Source: Unio delphinus
Taxonomy: Eukaryota; Mollusca; Bivalvia; Unionida; Unionidae
Direction of reading: 5' to 3'
DNA length: 64,000 bases
Assembly: GCA_029339505.1 (NCBI GenBank)
Contig: JAQISU010001235.1
Coordinates: 35,737,815 to 35,801,814 of the forward strand
The position numbers and the translations under genes were made by a program. The number at the start of each line of letters is the position of its first letter. Position 1 is the first letter of the stretch. This document shows, piece by piece, positions 43,846 to 53,116 of the stretch. The notes under the pieces are model-generated. The model was not told where the DNA came from and did not search any database. It saw only the letters and a program-made list of their open reading frames with translations.

Positions 43846-44808
43846 ATGGTCAATGAAGCATTAACGACCCGATTGGCTCGTGAGCGACTAGATGCAATTA
43901 AGAAATTTATACCAATTCGCGACTCTGTCAGGAATAAACTGCAACAACGACAGAGTTTACAAACTGATTTTGCTCTGGGGTCTGAAGAATTGTTTAAACC
44001 AGTAACCACAGCAACGAAAGGAGTAGAGCGTGCTTTACTGGGAGATGGTCCCGAGACGGGAAAATCTGTTATTGGTGAACTTGAAAAAATAGCAGCGAAA
44101 ACTGAACAAACAAAACAAATAGAATCAAAGAGAACAGTAGATGATTTACGCATGAGATTTAACGAAGAAGGGTTAGCAGCAATTGATGAGACTGATCCAA
44201 CAGAAATTCCTACGCTTGTTGTTGCGTCCTATGAAGACAGAAAAAAAATGTTGAAACCAGAACATCATAAGTTTGTTAAGAATTTCACTCACTGGGCTGA
44301 TATATTCTATAAAATCAAAACTGGAAAAAGTCAAAAAAAGACAGATAGTGCATCATACATTGAATATATCAGGATGGTGGATCACGTGTATAATCAATAC
44401 GAAGAGTTTAAACAACAACAAAAACCGCCAAGATTGCAAAGAAAGCGACAGCAACCTGCAAAGAAAATATCTTTTTCACCTAAAAAACAACAGCTACCAC
44501 CTGATGATGATGATGATACTCTTGATTATTTACAAACCACGGATACAGACAAACTAGATGAAGCAGCTGGTTATAGCGGAAGTGGATTAGGAAATCCAAG
44601 GATTGGAAACACTTGTCCTGATAGTGTTATCAATGATATATCACGATTAGATGTTCTCATCGGAGGAAAACGAGCTGGAAATAACTCTCCAGAAATAATT
44701 AATGAAGCAGCTGATATCTGTAAACGGTTATTTGCCGGCGGTATCATGGATATCAAAACATATCGAGATTTCATTGACGAGTTAGCAAATGGGTATCATA
44801 GCGATTAA
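43846..44808 (+). CDS. Putative Polinton virion protein (320 residues), unassigned
   Basis: N-terminal basic helical region (TTRLARERLDAIKKF); central helical segment; Lys/Gln-rich linker (KPPRLQRKRQQPAKK) followed by an acidic DDDDDTLDYL stretch; a Gly-rich link GYSGSGLG; and a C-terminal conserved-looking module (SRLDVLIGGKRAGNNSPEII). Such a C-terminal module is, as I recall, common in invertebrate Polinton-like proteins of unknown role. The position just before the pVI-like and capsid genes suggests a structural or scaffold role. Intact frame. Confidence 0.65.
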   Translation: MVNEALTTRLARERLDAIKKFIPIRDSVRNKLQQRQSLQTDFALGSEELFKPVTTATKGVERALLGDGPETGKSVIGELEKIAAKTEQTKQIESKRTVDDLRMRFNEEGLAAIDETDPTEIPTLVVASYEDRKKMLKPEHHKFVKNFTHWADIFYKIKTGKSQKKTDSASYIEYIRMVDHVYNQYEEFKQQQKPPRLQRKRQQPAKKISFSPKKQQLPPDDDDDTLDYLQTTDTDKLDEAAGYSGSGLGNPRIGNTCPDSVINDISRLDVLIGGKRAGNNSPEIINEAADICKRLFAGGIMDIKTYRDFIDELANGYHSD

Positions 44809-44841
44809 ATAACAATTGAAAACACTATTGTTTTTATAATA

Positions 44842-45288
44842 ATGATTATACACTACAATCATGATAAACCAACCCTCGTCTATGTAGTTAATTCACGGTT
44901 TCCAGTTTATAGAGCATACTACGGAGATGGCCTCGGCAAGACCATTTTAGGATTCTTTTCAAGAACGGCCCCAAAAGTGATGCCGTTAGCTAAACAACTA
45001 GGAATGAAAGCCATTGATGTTATTCGTGATAAGGGTATTAGTACTGTTGGAGATCTTGCCGGGAAAGCGTTTTCAACTGCGAAGGATAAAATAACATCAT
45101 TAGTGAGACGAAAAGAGAAACAGGTACCATTGCCATCTACAGCAGAGATGCCTGCGAGTGTCAGTAAAATTATAAATAACGCAGTAGATGAAAAACTAGC
45201 GTCGATGGTAAATCAAGAGGACCAAAATAACATGACAGCAAACATGATAGCAGGAAGTGGCTTTAAAAAACCACGACGAAAGCGCTAG
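44842..45288 (+). CDS. Basic Gly-rich minor virion protein, adenovirus pVI/pX-like
   Basis: 148 residues. VYRAYYGDGLG is followed by an amphipathic/hydrophobic stretch (ILGFFSRTAPKVMPLAKQLG) and by helices with KAFSTAKDKI, ending in a strongly basic tail (KKPRRKR). This layout of Tyr/Gly motif, membrane-active helix and basic tail is that of small minor capsid or core proteins near the capsid gene in Polinton-like elements and adintoviruses. The assignment is by architecture. Followed by a near-palindrome around CGCTAGCG (45282-45289). Confidence 0.6.
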   Translation: MIIHYNHDKPTLVYVVNSRFPVYRAYYGDGLGKTILGFFSRTAPKVMPLAKQLGMKAIDVIRDKGISTVGDLAGKAFSTAKDKITSLVRRKEKQVPLPSTAEMPASVSKIINNAVDEKLASMVNQEDQNNMTANMIAGSGFKKPRRKR

Positions 45289-45342
45289 CGTTTTTCACGA
45301 TGAAATGGAAAATCCGATTTAGACTCTGATAAATAGAATAAA

Positions 45343-46764
45343 ATGTTCAAAAGGTCACCTGATCCAGCATTTGATATGGATGCCCCAGTGCGTAAAGATG
45401 ATTCTGTACGCGATTTTCAATTTTATTCTTATCACGCAGTACAACCAGATCTCCGATCACGAATTGAACTTCAAGTTCATGATACCAGTAAATACTTTTT
45501 GCCTTGTGAAGCGTTTATTGAAGTAGAAGGAGAACTTGTAACAAATGATGCTGCTCATAATGATCCTCCATATGACATTAGCCCAACTACCCGAGTTGGT
45601 TTTGTTAATAACGGTATCATGGCGTTATTTGAAAGCGCTAGATATCTCATTGATGGAAAAGAAATTGAATCCATTGACCGTGAAGTTGATGTGGCCACAA
45701 CAATCATAGGGTTAGCAAGATATTCTGATGATTATTCAAGATCAGCGGGTCCATCTATGATGTTTGCAAAGGATATTACTGATCACCCTGAACACAACCA
45801 GTATTCTAGAGTCAAGGCAACACGAGCTACAGCACTTGATCCAGCACCAGCCGGATATGTAAGACCACCTGCTGAATTTGATGTCATAAATACTATTACT
45901 AATTACAATCTAGGATTTGCAACACGTGTAGCAACATTACAAGGACAGCGTCGACAATTTTCATGTGCAATTCCACTGCATCATATATTCGGATTCTGTA
46001 GAAACGTCCGAAAAGTTATTTATGGAGCTAAACACACAGTAGCGCTTGTACGAAAGGGTACTGATAATGATGCAATATGGCGTGATGCTGCTGTTCCTGA
46101 TGGTAAAGTCGTTTTAACAAAACTATCATTGTGGATGCCAGTATTAACTCCATCAATCACAGCAGAAGAAAAATTGTTATCATTTATGGACCAAGGAGGA
46201 AAGTCGTTATTGAGTTGGTTATCAGTGACTACGGATACTAAACAAGACAATGTTGATGGTACATTCACATGGCACCTGGCATCAAAACAAGGGGTTTCAG
46301 CTCCACGTCATATATTTATTGCATTACAGAATGCTGCGCGAGTTGGTGATCAACAACGAAGTCATATGATATTTGATCAGTTAGGTGTTAATGAAGTCTC
46401 GCTGAGAATAAACGGACAGCAGGAACCATCTGAAGATGTGCAACTTGATTACGGTCAAAATCATATTGCACGTGTCTATCATAACCTGTTGTCATTTATG
46501 GCACGTGATCAAAATGTGGATACCGGCTTGCAAATATCACAATACGACTTTAAAAGCCTCTATCCGATTTATTACTTTTCGCTGGAACATCTTGATTTAA
46601 CAAGACAATCTGTCGTTGATATACACTTCAGAGCCCGTGTAACCCGTCCTGGTGCTGTTGCTAATTATAGAGCGGTTGCTGTCATTCTCAGTGATAAATC
46701 AATGCTACTTGAAGGTGTTGGTGGAAGAATGAGAGTGGTAGATGCACCAGTGGAAAATATGTAA
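45343..46764 (+). CDS. Putative double jelly-roll major capsid protein
   Basis: 473 residues, beta-rich throughout with no membrane segment or enzyme motif. Recognisable blocks are YFLPCEAFIEVEGELV (about 50-65), VGFVNNGIMALFESARYLIDGKEIESI (about 86-112), CAIPLHHIFGFCRNVRKVIYGAKH (about 207-230), WMPVLTPSITAEEKLLSF and VDIHFRARVTRP near the C terminus. These match, from memory, a family widespread in invertebrate genomes next to PLA2, integrase and protease genes, thought to be the hexon-like capsid protein. Shorter than some Polinton capsid proteins (about 600). Stop followed by two small inverted repeats. Intact. Confidence 0.65.
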   Translation: MFKRSPDPAFDMDAPVRKDDSVRDFQFYSYHAVQPDLRSRIELQVHDTSKYFLPCEAFIEVEGELVTNDAAHNDPPYDISPTTRVGFVNNGIMALFESARYLIDGKEIESIDREVDVATTIIGLARYSDDYSRSAGPSMMFAKDITDHPEHNQYSRVKATRATALDPAPAGYVRPPAEFDVINTITNYNLGFATRVATLQGQRRQFSCAIPLHHIFGFCRNVRKVIYGAKHTVALVRKGTDNDAIWRDAAVPDGKVVLTKLSLWMPVLTPSITAEEKLLSFMDQGGKSLLSWLSVTTDTKQDNVDGTFTWHLASKQGVSAPRHIFIALQNAARVGDQQRSHMIFDQLGVNEVSLRINGQQEPSEDVQLDYGQNHIARVYHNLLSFMARDQNVDTGLQISQYDFKSLYPIYYFSLEHLDLTRQSVVDIHFRARVTRPGAVANYRAVAVILSDKSMLLEGVGGRMRVVDAPVENM

Positions 46765-46821
46765 TTGAAAATCCGAAGGATATTTCCATTGAATCGTTTT
46801 ACGATTTAGAATCAATCAATT
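46765..46821 (+). terminator. Paired short hairpins after the capsid gene
   Basis: GAAAATCC-GAA-GGATATTTC (one bulge) and AATCG-TTTTA-CGATT lie back to back in the 57-bp gap. Similar small inverted repeats follow the two upstream genes (AACAAT..ATTGTT after 44808, the CGCTAGCG near-palindrome after 45288). They could mark transcript ends; this is inference. Confidence 0.35.
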
Positions 46822-47247
46822 ATGTATAACATGTCATATAGTGTTATTAGTGTTGCGTTAACTCCTGGTCAAATCAAAAAATTGCAATCAGAATCGGCTA
46901 AAAAATGTGGAACCACAATCACGTTGAAACCTAATCAAATGACTGGTGGGGCAAATAAATTATCGCTGACAACTCGTCAAGTGAAACATTTCAATGATGC
47001 TTTCAAGGATAAAAAAGGAGTTCAGATCACACTCTCTTCGGCTGCTATAAAAAATATGATAAAAACAGGTGGTATATTTCCGTTGTTTGCTGCAATACCA
47101 GCATTGGTTGCGGCAGCAGCCCCAGCAGTAGCAAAAGCGGCCGCATTGGGGGTAGTTGGAGGCTTGGGAACAAAAGCGGTACAGAGCATTGCTGAATCAT
47201 ATGAACCGAAGAAAGGTCAAGGGTATAAAAAAAGGGAAAGGGTCTAA
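46822..47247 (+). CDS. Minor capsid/membrane-active protein with apparent frame break at its 3' end
   Basis: 141 residues in the zero frame. Two beta-like repeats each end in a Gly/Lys or Ser motif (TLKPNQMTGG, VQITLSSAAIK), then comes a hydrophobic helix IFPLFAAIPALVAAAAPAVA (about residues 85-104) and a basic tail. The hydrophobic segment suggests a membrane-disrupting minor virion protein. The zero frame stops at 47245-47247, but from the A7 run at 47227-47233 the -1 frame stays open through three 45-bp repeats (motif GLRLPGT) to TAA at 47418-47420, eleven bases before the protease ATG. The true gene probably ends there, through slippage, frameshifting or a one-base indel. Confidence 0.6.
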   Translation: MYNMSYSVISVALTPGQIKKLQSESAKKCGTTITLKPNQMTGGANKLSLTTRQVKHFNDAFKDKKGVQITLSSAAIKNMIKTGGIFPLFAAIPALVAAAAPAVAKAAALGVVGGLGTKAVQSIAESYEPKKGQGYKKRERV

Positions 47248-47370
47248 GACTACCAGGAACCCCATATTCATGGTACAGCGGAAAGGGTCTAAGACTACCA
47301 GGAACCCCGTATTCATGGTACAGCGGAAAGGGTCTAAGACTACCAGGAACCCCGTATTCATGGTACAGCG
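47236..47370 (+). repeat. Three 45 bp tandem repeats at a gene junction
   Basis: gaaagggtctaagactacca plus ggaaccccgtattcatggta and cagcg, three near-identical copies and a partial fourth containing the hairpin GATCCG-TTCA-CGGATC. Being a multiple of three, the repeat is open in two frames: one gives GLRLPGTPYSWYSGK units, the other KGSKTTRNPVFMVQR units. Confidence 0.93.
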
Positions 47371-47431
47371 GGAGATCCGTTCACGGATCAGGCCTGAGAC
47401 TACCAGGAACGGTTTATTAATTCAGAAATCT

Positions 47432-47854
47432 ATGGTTCCAATGTCCAATTTTGATTTAATGGATGCTGCTAAAAAACTAGTGATTAAAAATTTCAGAGGT
47501 GTTTTTATGAAAGATCAATTACCACATCAACCAAACAAAACTGAAACAGGTATTATTAATCTCGATAACAGCACCGGACCTGGAACTCACTGGGTTGCAT
47601 ACGCTATTGATCCACGTGGGATTATCTATTTTGATTCATATGGATTAGCCCCACCAAAAGAGTTTATGCGTTATATAAAAACCCTTCCAATGAAGACTTG
47701 GTATTCTACGCTACCAACACAACAAATCAATGACCCACCAATATGCGGCAGTGAAGTATTAAATGTCCTTGATGCTATTTCAGCATCTAGAAAACCACCT
47801 CATATTGTCGTTAATGAATACACTAGTAATCGCTTTTTAGAGAATGGTGTATAA
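47432..47854 (+). CDS. Adenain-like (Ulp1-fold) cysteine protease
   Basis: 141 residues from ATG 47432 (ATG 47441 also possible). The frame is open back to 47156, but that part runs through the 45-bp repeats and is probably not translated. The motifs GTHWVAYAID (catalytic His, codon 47588-47590), IIYFDSYGL (Asp, 47633-47635) and DPPICGSEVLNVL (nucleophile Cys, 47744-47746) match the Polinton/adenovirus maturation protease, including the FDS-x-G-L block. After the Cys it has GSEV in place of the common G-(H/Y)-x-C, a variation worth noting. It cleaves virion precursors in related viruses. The stop is six bases before the next ATG. Confidence 0.85.
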   Translation: MVPMSNFDLMDAAKKLVIKNFRGVFMKDQLPHQPNKTETGIINLDNSTGPGTHWVAYAIDPRGIIYFDSYGLAPPKEFMRYIKTLPMKTWYSTLPTQQINDPPICGSEVLNVLDAISASRKPPHIVVNEYTSNRFLENGV

Positions 47855-47860
47855 AATATC

Positions 47861-48781
47861 ATGATCGATATTTGGGGAAGACTTCTGAAACCCAAACCCG
47901 ATGACACTGCAACCGGTGATGTAAAAAAACTAATCAAAGATGAAATCGCTGAGACGTTAAATTTAGTAAATGTTGACCCGAACGAAATAGTTGTATTTCA
48001 AGACAAACAGGGTAAATTGAAAAGCAGTGATGTGTCATTGGATGATATTTTAGTTAAACAACGAAACGCAATCGAGAATACTATCGCGTTATTTTCCGAT
48101 CAGGGTAAACTCAAACCGGGTATACTTATGTCTACAATTACAGATCGATTTACAAACCACGATAAAGAATTTGAAGATCATTTAAGAAACTACAATAGTT
48201 TCCGTAGAAATGTCGTTCAAAAGTTCTTTGGATCCCCAATTGTAGTTACACCATCTATCGCTGAAATTAAAACGTTTATAGATGATCAAAAAGTCGTCAA
48301 TGACCGCAATAATGAATTGTACCTGCTTAATTTAAGATTTTTCAGCGATGAAAATTTAAAACTAATTACCCTCCCTGAAATGATATACACATTAAAAACT
48401 ATCGAACAATCGTTTGTAGAACTTCGAGATGCCCGCAAAGTAAAAATCCCGAATCACAACGATGAAGTTAAAAATGTTGTAAACACGATAGCCAGTGGAA
48501 TCTTCGACTGGGTTAAAGACGGACCATCGCTCAGTTACATATTTGGTGGTTTGAATTACATTGAGGGAATTTATCGATTTACAATCATAGCTAACGAACA
48601 TTTTAATATAACATGTGTCGATTTAACCGATAACATTTTAGGAACAGGTGTTAACACGGTAATGTTTAAATCTAATCCAGTTGAAGTACTTTTTAAAATA
48701 AATGTGGTTAGAGGTAGATCAGTTAGATTAACGATGCCGTGGGTGATAGAATATGTAGCAGAAGTACCTGGCGATAAATAA
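47861..48781 (+). CDS. Unrecognised 306-residue protein in the virion block
   Basis: Mixed alpha/beta with no signal or membrane segment. Helical N-terminal half (KKLIKDEIAETLNL, YNSFRRNVVQKFFG), then a beta-rich C-terminal part (GLNYIEGIYRFTII, VNTVMFKSNPVEVLFKIN). The C-terminal part could be a virion or receptor-binding domain, but this is speculation. Coding composition is good and the frame is intact. Confidence 0.6.
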   Translation: MIDIWGRLLKPKPDDTATGDVKKLIKDEIAETLNLVNVDPNEIVVFQDKQGKLKSSDVSLDDILVKQRNAIENTIALFSDQGKLKPGILMSTITDRFTNHDKEFEDHLRNYNSFRRNVVQKFFGSPIVVTPSIAEIKTFIDDQKVVNDRNNELYLLNLRFFSDENLKLITLPEMIYTLKTIEQSFVELRDARKVKIPNHNDEVKNVVNTIASGIFDWVKDGPSLSYIFGGLNYIEGIYRFTIIANEHFNITCVDLTDNILGTGVNTVMFKSNPVEVLFKINVVRGRSVRLTMPWVIEYVAEVPGDK

Positions 48782-48816
48782 TTCTGCAATTCAATGATGA
48801 ACATTTAAAATAAAAA

Positions 48817-49461
48817 ATGATTTCATCATCGCAATATCGCTATGATCAGGTCAGAGAGTATCAAACTAGACTCAAAACCTTGCCTGAGGAGTATGAATTG
48901 AAAATTAAAAAATATCGCAGGAGAATTACCGCAATTGATGTTACTGTGTACGCTGTGAGTGGTGTAATCACCGGAGCTGGTATTATACTGTCTTCAGTGA
49001 CAATGATGGCCCCGATAGCTGTTCCAATTTGCATTTCTGCGGCAACAACAATCGCTGGAATAATTTCAATAATCACCAAAAAAATATCCTCATGCAGCCA
49101 ACGGAAACTACAAGACTACATAATTCAATTTCATGTTGTGTCTACTGCATACTCGCAATTATCCTCATTGATATCGTCATCGCTCGATGATACAATTATA
49201 TCAGAGAGTGAGTTTTCAGCGATGGTAGATATATATGATTCTGCGATGTCAAAATTAGAAATACAACATGAGTATAATAACAATGACAACACAGATGGAA
49301 TTACTTCAACAAATAGTGGAGAACACAAACCCAGTACAAACCAGCATGATCTCAATAACCTCAACGAATCCAGAATTCAGTGTGAATTTCCCCTCTCCAG
49401 TCCCAGTGAAGGAGATAGCGCTAGCAAAATTACGAGTATACCACAGTTGGCCAAATATTAG
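48817..49461 (+). CDS. Two-pass membrane protein of the Polinton virion block
   Basis: 214 residues. A basic N-terminal helix (KIKKYRRR, 29-36), two adjacent hydrophobic helices (about 38-62 and 64-88, with GVITGAGIILSSV and ICISAATTIAGII), then a helical segment and a Ser/Asn-rich, low-complexity tail. The helix-TM-TM-helix pattern is one I recall in other invertebrate Polinton-like elements. The last 194 bases overlap the start of the next gene in another frame, and the tail's odd composition fits an overprinted region. Confidence 0.6.
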   Translation: MISSSQYRYDQVREYQTRLKTLPEEYELKIKKYRRRITAIDVTVYAVSGVITGAGIILSSVTMMAPIAVPICISAATTIAGIISIITKKISSCSQRKLQDYIIQFHVVSTAYSQLSSLISSSLDDTIISESEFSAMVDIYDSAMSKLEIQHEYNNNDNTDGITSTNSGEHKPSTNQHDLNNLNESRIQCEFPLSSPSEGDSASKITSIPQLAKY

Positions 49462-50662
49462 GTCAAAATCATTTGGTGGTCAACAACCGAATAATTCCCT
49501 GGTATTTGCAAATAAGAATAAAGACGACGGTACCCCAGACTGGAACGTTGTTTCCATACCAACCGGATCATACCAAATTGAACAAATCAATAACGAATTG
49601 CAACGTAGAATAAAATCGATTATTGGAGTAGAGTCAAAAATCGCTATAACAGTTCATGAGCCAACACTATCATCTGCCATTGAAATAAGCACAGAGGGTT
49701 ACGTCGTAGATATCTATCAGAGTTCTATTAGAACCGTACTGGGATGGCCTGAAACCCCACCCGGGAGAAAAACCGTTGATTTACCAAAACCACAAAAATC
49801 TGATTATATCACCGACAGAATAAAACCTGATAATCCAATAAAGAGTTATAAAGATCATAGATTTACTATAGAGTTTTTTGGTATCGGATACCAACTAACT
49901 GGGAGAGAGAAGGAAGGGAAGGAGGAAATAGAGGAATATCATTTTATTGACAAACCTAAAATCGTTGACAATTTCACAGCAATGAATAATGATTTTTCGC
50001 TGTTGTTAATATCCCTTAAATCCGGCTCTCTCACCCGAGATGAATTTATCAGCGTCGTAGAAACATGCAATAAAATTATCGACGATATGGAAACATTTAA
50101 TTTGAAAATTATTCAGGATATATTAGATGATAATAATCCCATATCGAGAACAACATTTGCAATAGACTATAAAATCCGCGTTGAAGATATCCCCACATTC
50201 AAACTACCAGGATATAACGTACCAGAACTAAAAAAACTTCTCAGTGATGCCATCGATGTTGGTTTCAAAATAATTCATGATACGTGGAAAAAAACAGCAT
50301 CACCGGAAATAAAAATCCTCAAACACAATAATGACCCAGACGGTGGTGGCAGGCATATCGCTCCGTTCAACGTGAATATTTCAACGGTGATTGCGCTCAA
50401 TTTAGTATGTGATGTGATCGAAGGAAGCTATCAAATAAATTTAGAACGATCAAATCAAGCTCAGCAAGGATATATTTTGTATTCATTTGCACCAACAGCC
50501 CCTCCAGGATTTTTAATAATTGAGTCCCCGGTGAATCCAGTCTATATGCGATGTCATAATAATTCATTAACCAGAATTAATTTCAAACTCACAGATCAGT
50601 CTAATAATCTGATTGATTTACAAGAGGAGGTTTTACAAATTAGTCTATTTGTGAAATCATAA
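49268..50662 (+). CDS. Beta-rich penton/fibre-like protein (464 residues)
   Basis: The N-terminal part has a beta pattern with a conserved-looking IPTGSYQIEQINNELQ block (about 96-111). An inserted helical segment (KIIDDMETFNLKIIQ) lies mid-protein. The C-terminal part includes GYILYSFAPTAPPGFLII and ESPVNPVYMRCHNN, followed by short beta strands to VLQISLFVK. The pattern is that of minor capsid or attachment proteins at the end of invertebrate Polinton-like elements. The start is at 49268 within the preceding gene; ATG 49298 (MELLQQIVEN) is a likely alternative. Its stop is 16 bases from the right terminal repeat, so it is the last gene. Confidence 0.6.
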   Translation: MSIITMTTQMELLQQIVENTNPVQTSMISITSTNPEFSVNFPSPVPVKEIALAKLRVYHSWPNIRSKSFGGQQPNNSLVFANKNKDDGTPDWNVVSIPTGSYQIEQINNELQRRIKSIIGVESKIAITVHEPTLSSAIEISTEGYVVDIYQSSIRTVLGWPETPPGRKTVDLPKPQKSDYITDRIKPDNPIKSYKDHRFTIEFFGIGYQLTGREKEGKEEIEEYHFIDKPKIVDNFTAMNNDFSLLLISLKSGSLTRDEFISVVETCNKIIDDMETFNLKIIQDILDDNNPISRTTFAIDYKIRVEDIPTFKLPGYNVPELKKLLSDAIDVGFKIIHDTWKKTASPEIKILKHNNDPDGGGRHIAPFNVNISTVIALNLVCDVIEGSYQINLERSNQAQQGYILYSFAPTAPPGFLIIESPVNPVYMRCHNNSLTRINFKLTDQSNNLIDLQEEVLQISLFVKS

Positions 50663-50678
50663 ATGATTTTCGTCCTAA

Positions 50679-50881
50679 GGACTGGATCAAATATTCGGTT
50701 AACCTAGAACTGAAAGTTCTAGCAGCAGAGGGGGTGAGTGACAACGACGTTGCGACGCGAATGTTTTCAGACAAGGGTCAGAGACTTATTTTTTCGCGAG
50801 AAGGGTCTAGTGTTATTTTGGAGGGGGTATAATCAAAAATAAAAACAAAAAAAAGTTGTCTGATTCGCCCCCTCTGCTGCT
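50679..50881. repeat. Polinton right terminal inverted repeat (203 bp)
   Basis: Reverse complement of 34128-34330, with no difference found by eye, including the T8/A8 run. Followed by acctc(a), the right target-site copy. It contains the ATPase C-terminal codons as a non-functional duplicate (50679-50702). Confidence 0.96.
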
Positions 50882-51996
<1,115 letters not shown>

Positions 51997-52253
51997 TTAT
52001 AGCGCACAGACAAATAGCACCAACACAAATAGCAAACATGGTCAAACCACTAATTATTAAGAAAGTGGATCCGAAGGAGGGTAGATAACTCCCACCTCGT
52101 AAAACCCTCTTTTAGAAATACTAGGGAGAGAGAGAATAAATACCCCTTTCAAAAACTTTATAATCCCGATGGGATTATTAAAAATTAAATTAAGGGAACT
52201 AAAAGATATTTTAAAAAAAACAAAACAACACATAACTACATATCGGGGAAAGC

Positions 52254-52367
52254 ACACACACACACACACACACATACACACACACATACACACACAAACA
52301 TTTTTACTTTTTTTTAGGGGGGGGGGGGCATCTGTCTGGTGCGTGCCCCCCCCCCCCCAAAAAAAAA
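52254..52367. repeat. (CA)n run followed by a homopolymer hairpin
   Basis: CA repeats at 52254-52299, then T8-A-G12 (52308-52328), a 17-nt spacer and C13-A9 (52346-52367), which form a 20-bp hairpin of homopolymers. Confidence 0.9.
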
Positions 52368-52659
52368 GAAACAACAAAAAACAAACTCGAATTCGAGATG
52401 AAATTTACCGTATTTATGTAAACGGAACTGTTAATTACATTTTAGAAATTCGAATTAGTTTAATTTTCTGGTAAAGGCGCATCCAACAATTGCTTTTGTA
52501 CAAGTTTTTGTACAGCTATTGGTCTTGTACAGTTTTAAATAAATTGTTATATTCTGTATACAGGGGACTCGTATTATTCTATTCTAAATTTCTGCTCCGA
52601 TTTCCATTTCTTATATCGATTATTTTCATATTTTAATATTTTCTCGATCCGGGCTATAA

Positions 52660-52798
52660 CACCATGGTCTATCATCCTCAAGATATCGACAACCATTACA
52701 AAAGAAATATACCACCACAAAAGTCTTTTGACGAAAGCCCCATGTCAGAATGATTTTCTTCTTCTAAGGAGTAGCGAAAACCAGATTTTCAAGAAGGT
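52660..52798 (+). repeat. Dispersed repeat copy interrupted by a SINE
   Basis: The diverged dispersed family (caagatggc / cataagaagtct / ccatgtcagaatga motifs) is cut at 52787-52798 by the SINE and continues at 53117-53880 with at least five more units of motifs such as aagattttcaatatggctg and ttggcaccattttcc. Always in plus orientation. Confidence 0.65.
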
Positions 52799-53116
52799 TC
52801 GTTTGTTTGATTAGGATTTTTAACGTAACTTTAACAGTTTTTCAGTCATATCGCTACGATGTCTGCTGTGAGGCAGTTTATAGTGATGTCTAGCACTGAG
52901 GCATCATACCGCAGACACGTAGAATGATGTCCCACCCAGTCACATTATCCTGACACCAGGCCGACCAGTCCTAACACTAACCTCTTAATGCTGAGCGTCA
53001 AGCGAGGCAGCTGTTAGTACCATTTTTGTAAGTCTTTGGTATGACTCGGCCGGGGATCGAACCCACGACCTCCCGCTTCCGCGGCGAACGCTCTAACCAC
53101 TAGGCCACCGGAGCGG
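52799..53116 (-). mobile_element. tRNA-derived SINE, copy with 12-bp target duplication
   Basis: Read on the minus strand it starts with a tRNA-like head: ccggtggcctagtggttaga (A box) and ggttcgatccc (B box). It continues with a body containing cgctcagcattaag, ggtgtcaggataatgtgact and gacatcactataaactgcc, and ends aaaaatcctaatcaaac. It is flanked by tttcaagaaggt on both sides (52787-52798 and 53117-53128). The body resembles V-SINE/RUDI-type molluscan SINEs, from memory. Non-coding; mobilised by a LINE partner. Confidence 0.9.

Larger units (their letters stand above)
34128..50881. mobile_element. Polinton/Maverick DNA element, 16,754 bp, structurally complete
   Basis: Terminal inverted repeats of 203 bp (34128-34330 and 50679-50881) that look identical by eye. 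They are flanked by acctc on both sides; Polintons usually duplicate 6 bp, and acctca fits if the terminal A is shared. The core Polinton set is present: RVE integrase, B-family-polymerase-like protein, A32-type ATPase, adenain-like protease and capsid-type proteins. It lies in an intron of the receptor gene. Near-identical repeats and mostly intact genes indicate a recent insertion. Oddities are the helicase fused to the polymerase, a PLA2 gene needing a frameshift, and a gene-poor middle. Confidence 0.95.

Noticed and set aside
43839..44153. Minus-strand 104-codon frame opposite the 320-residue virion protein
   Set aside because: Antisense shadow; the plus-strand frame is longer and fits the gene block.
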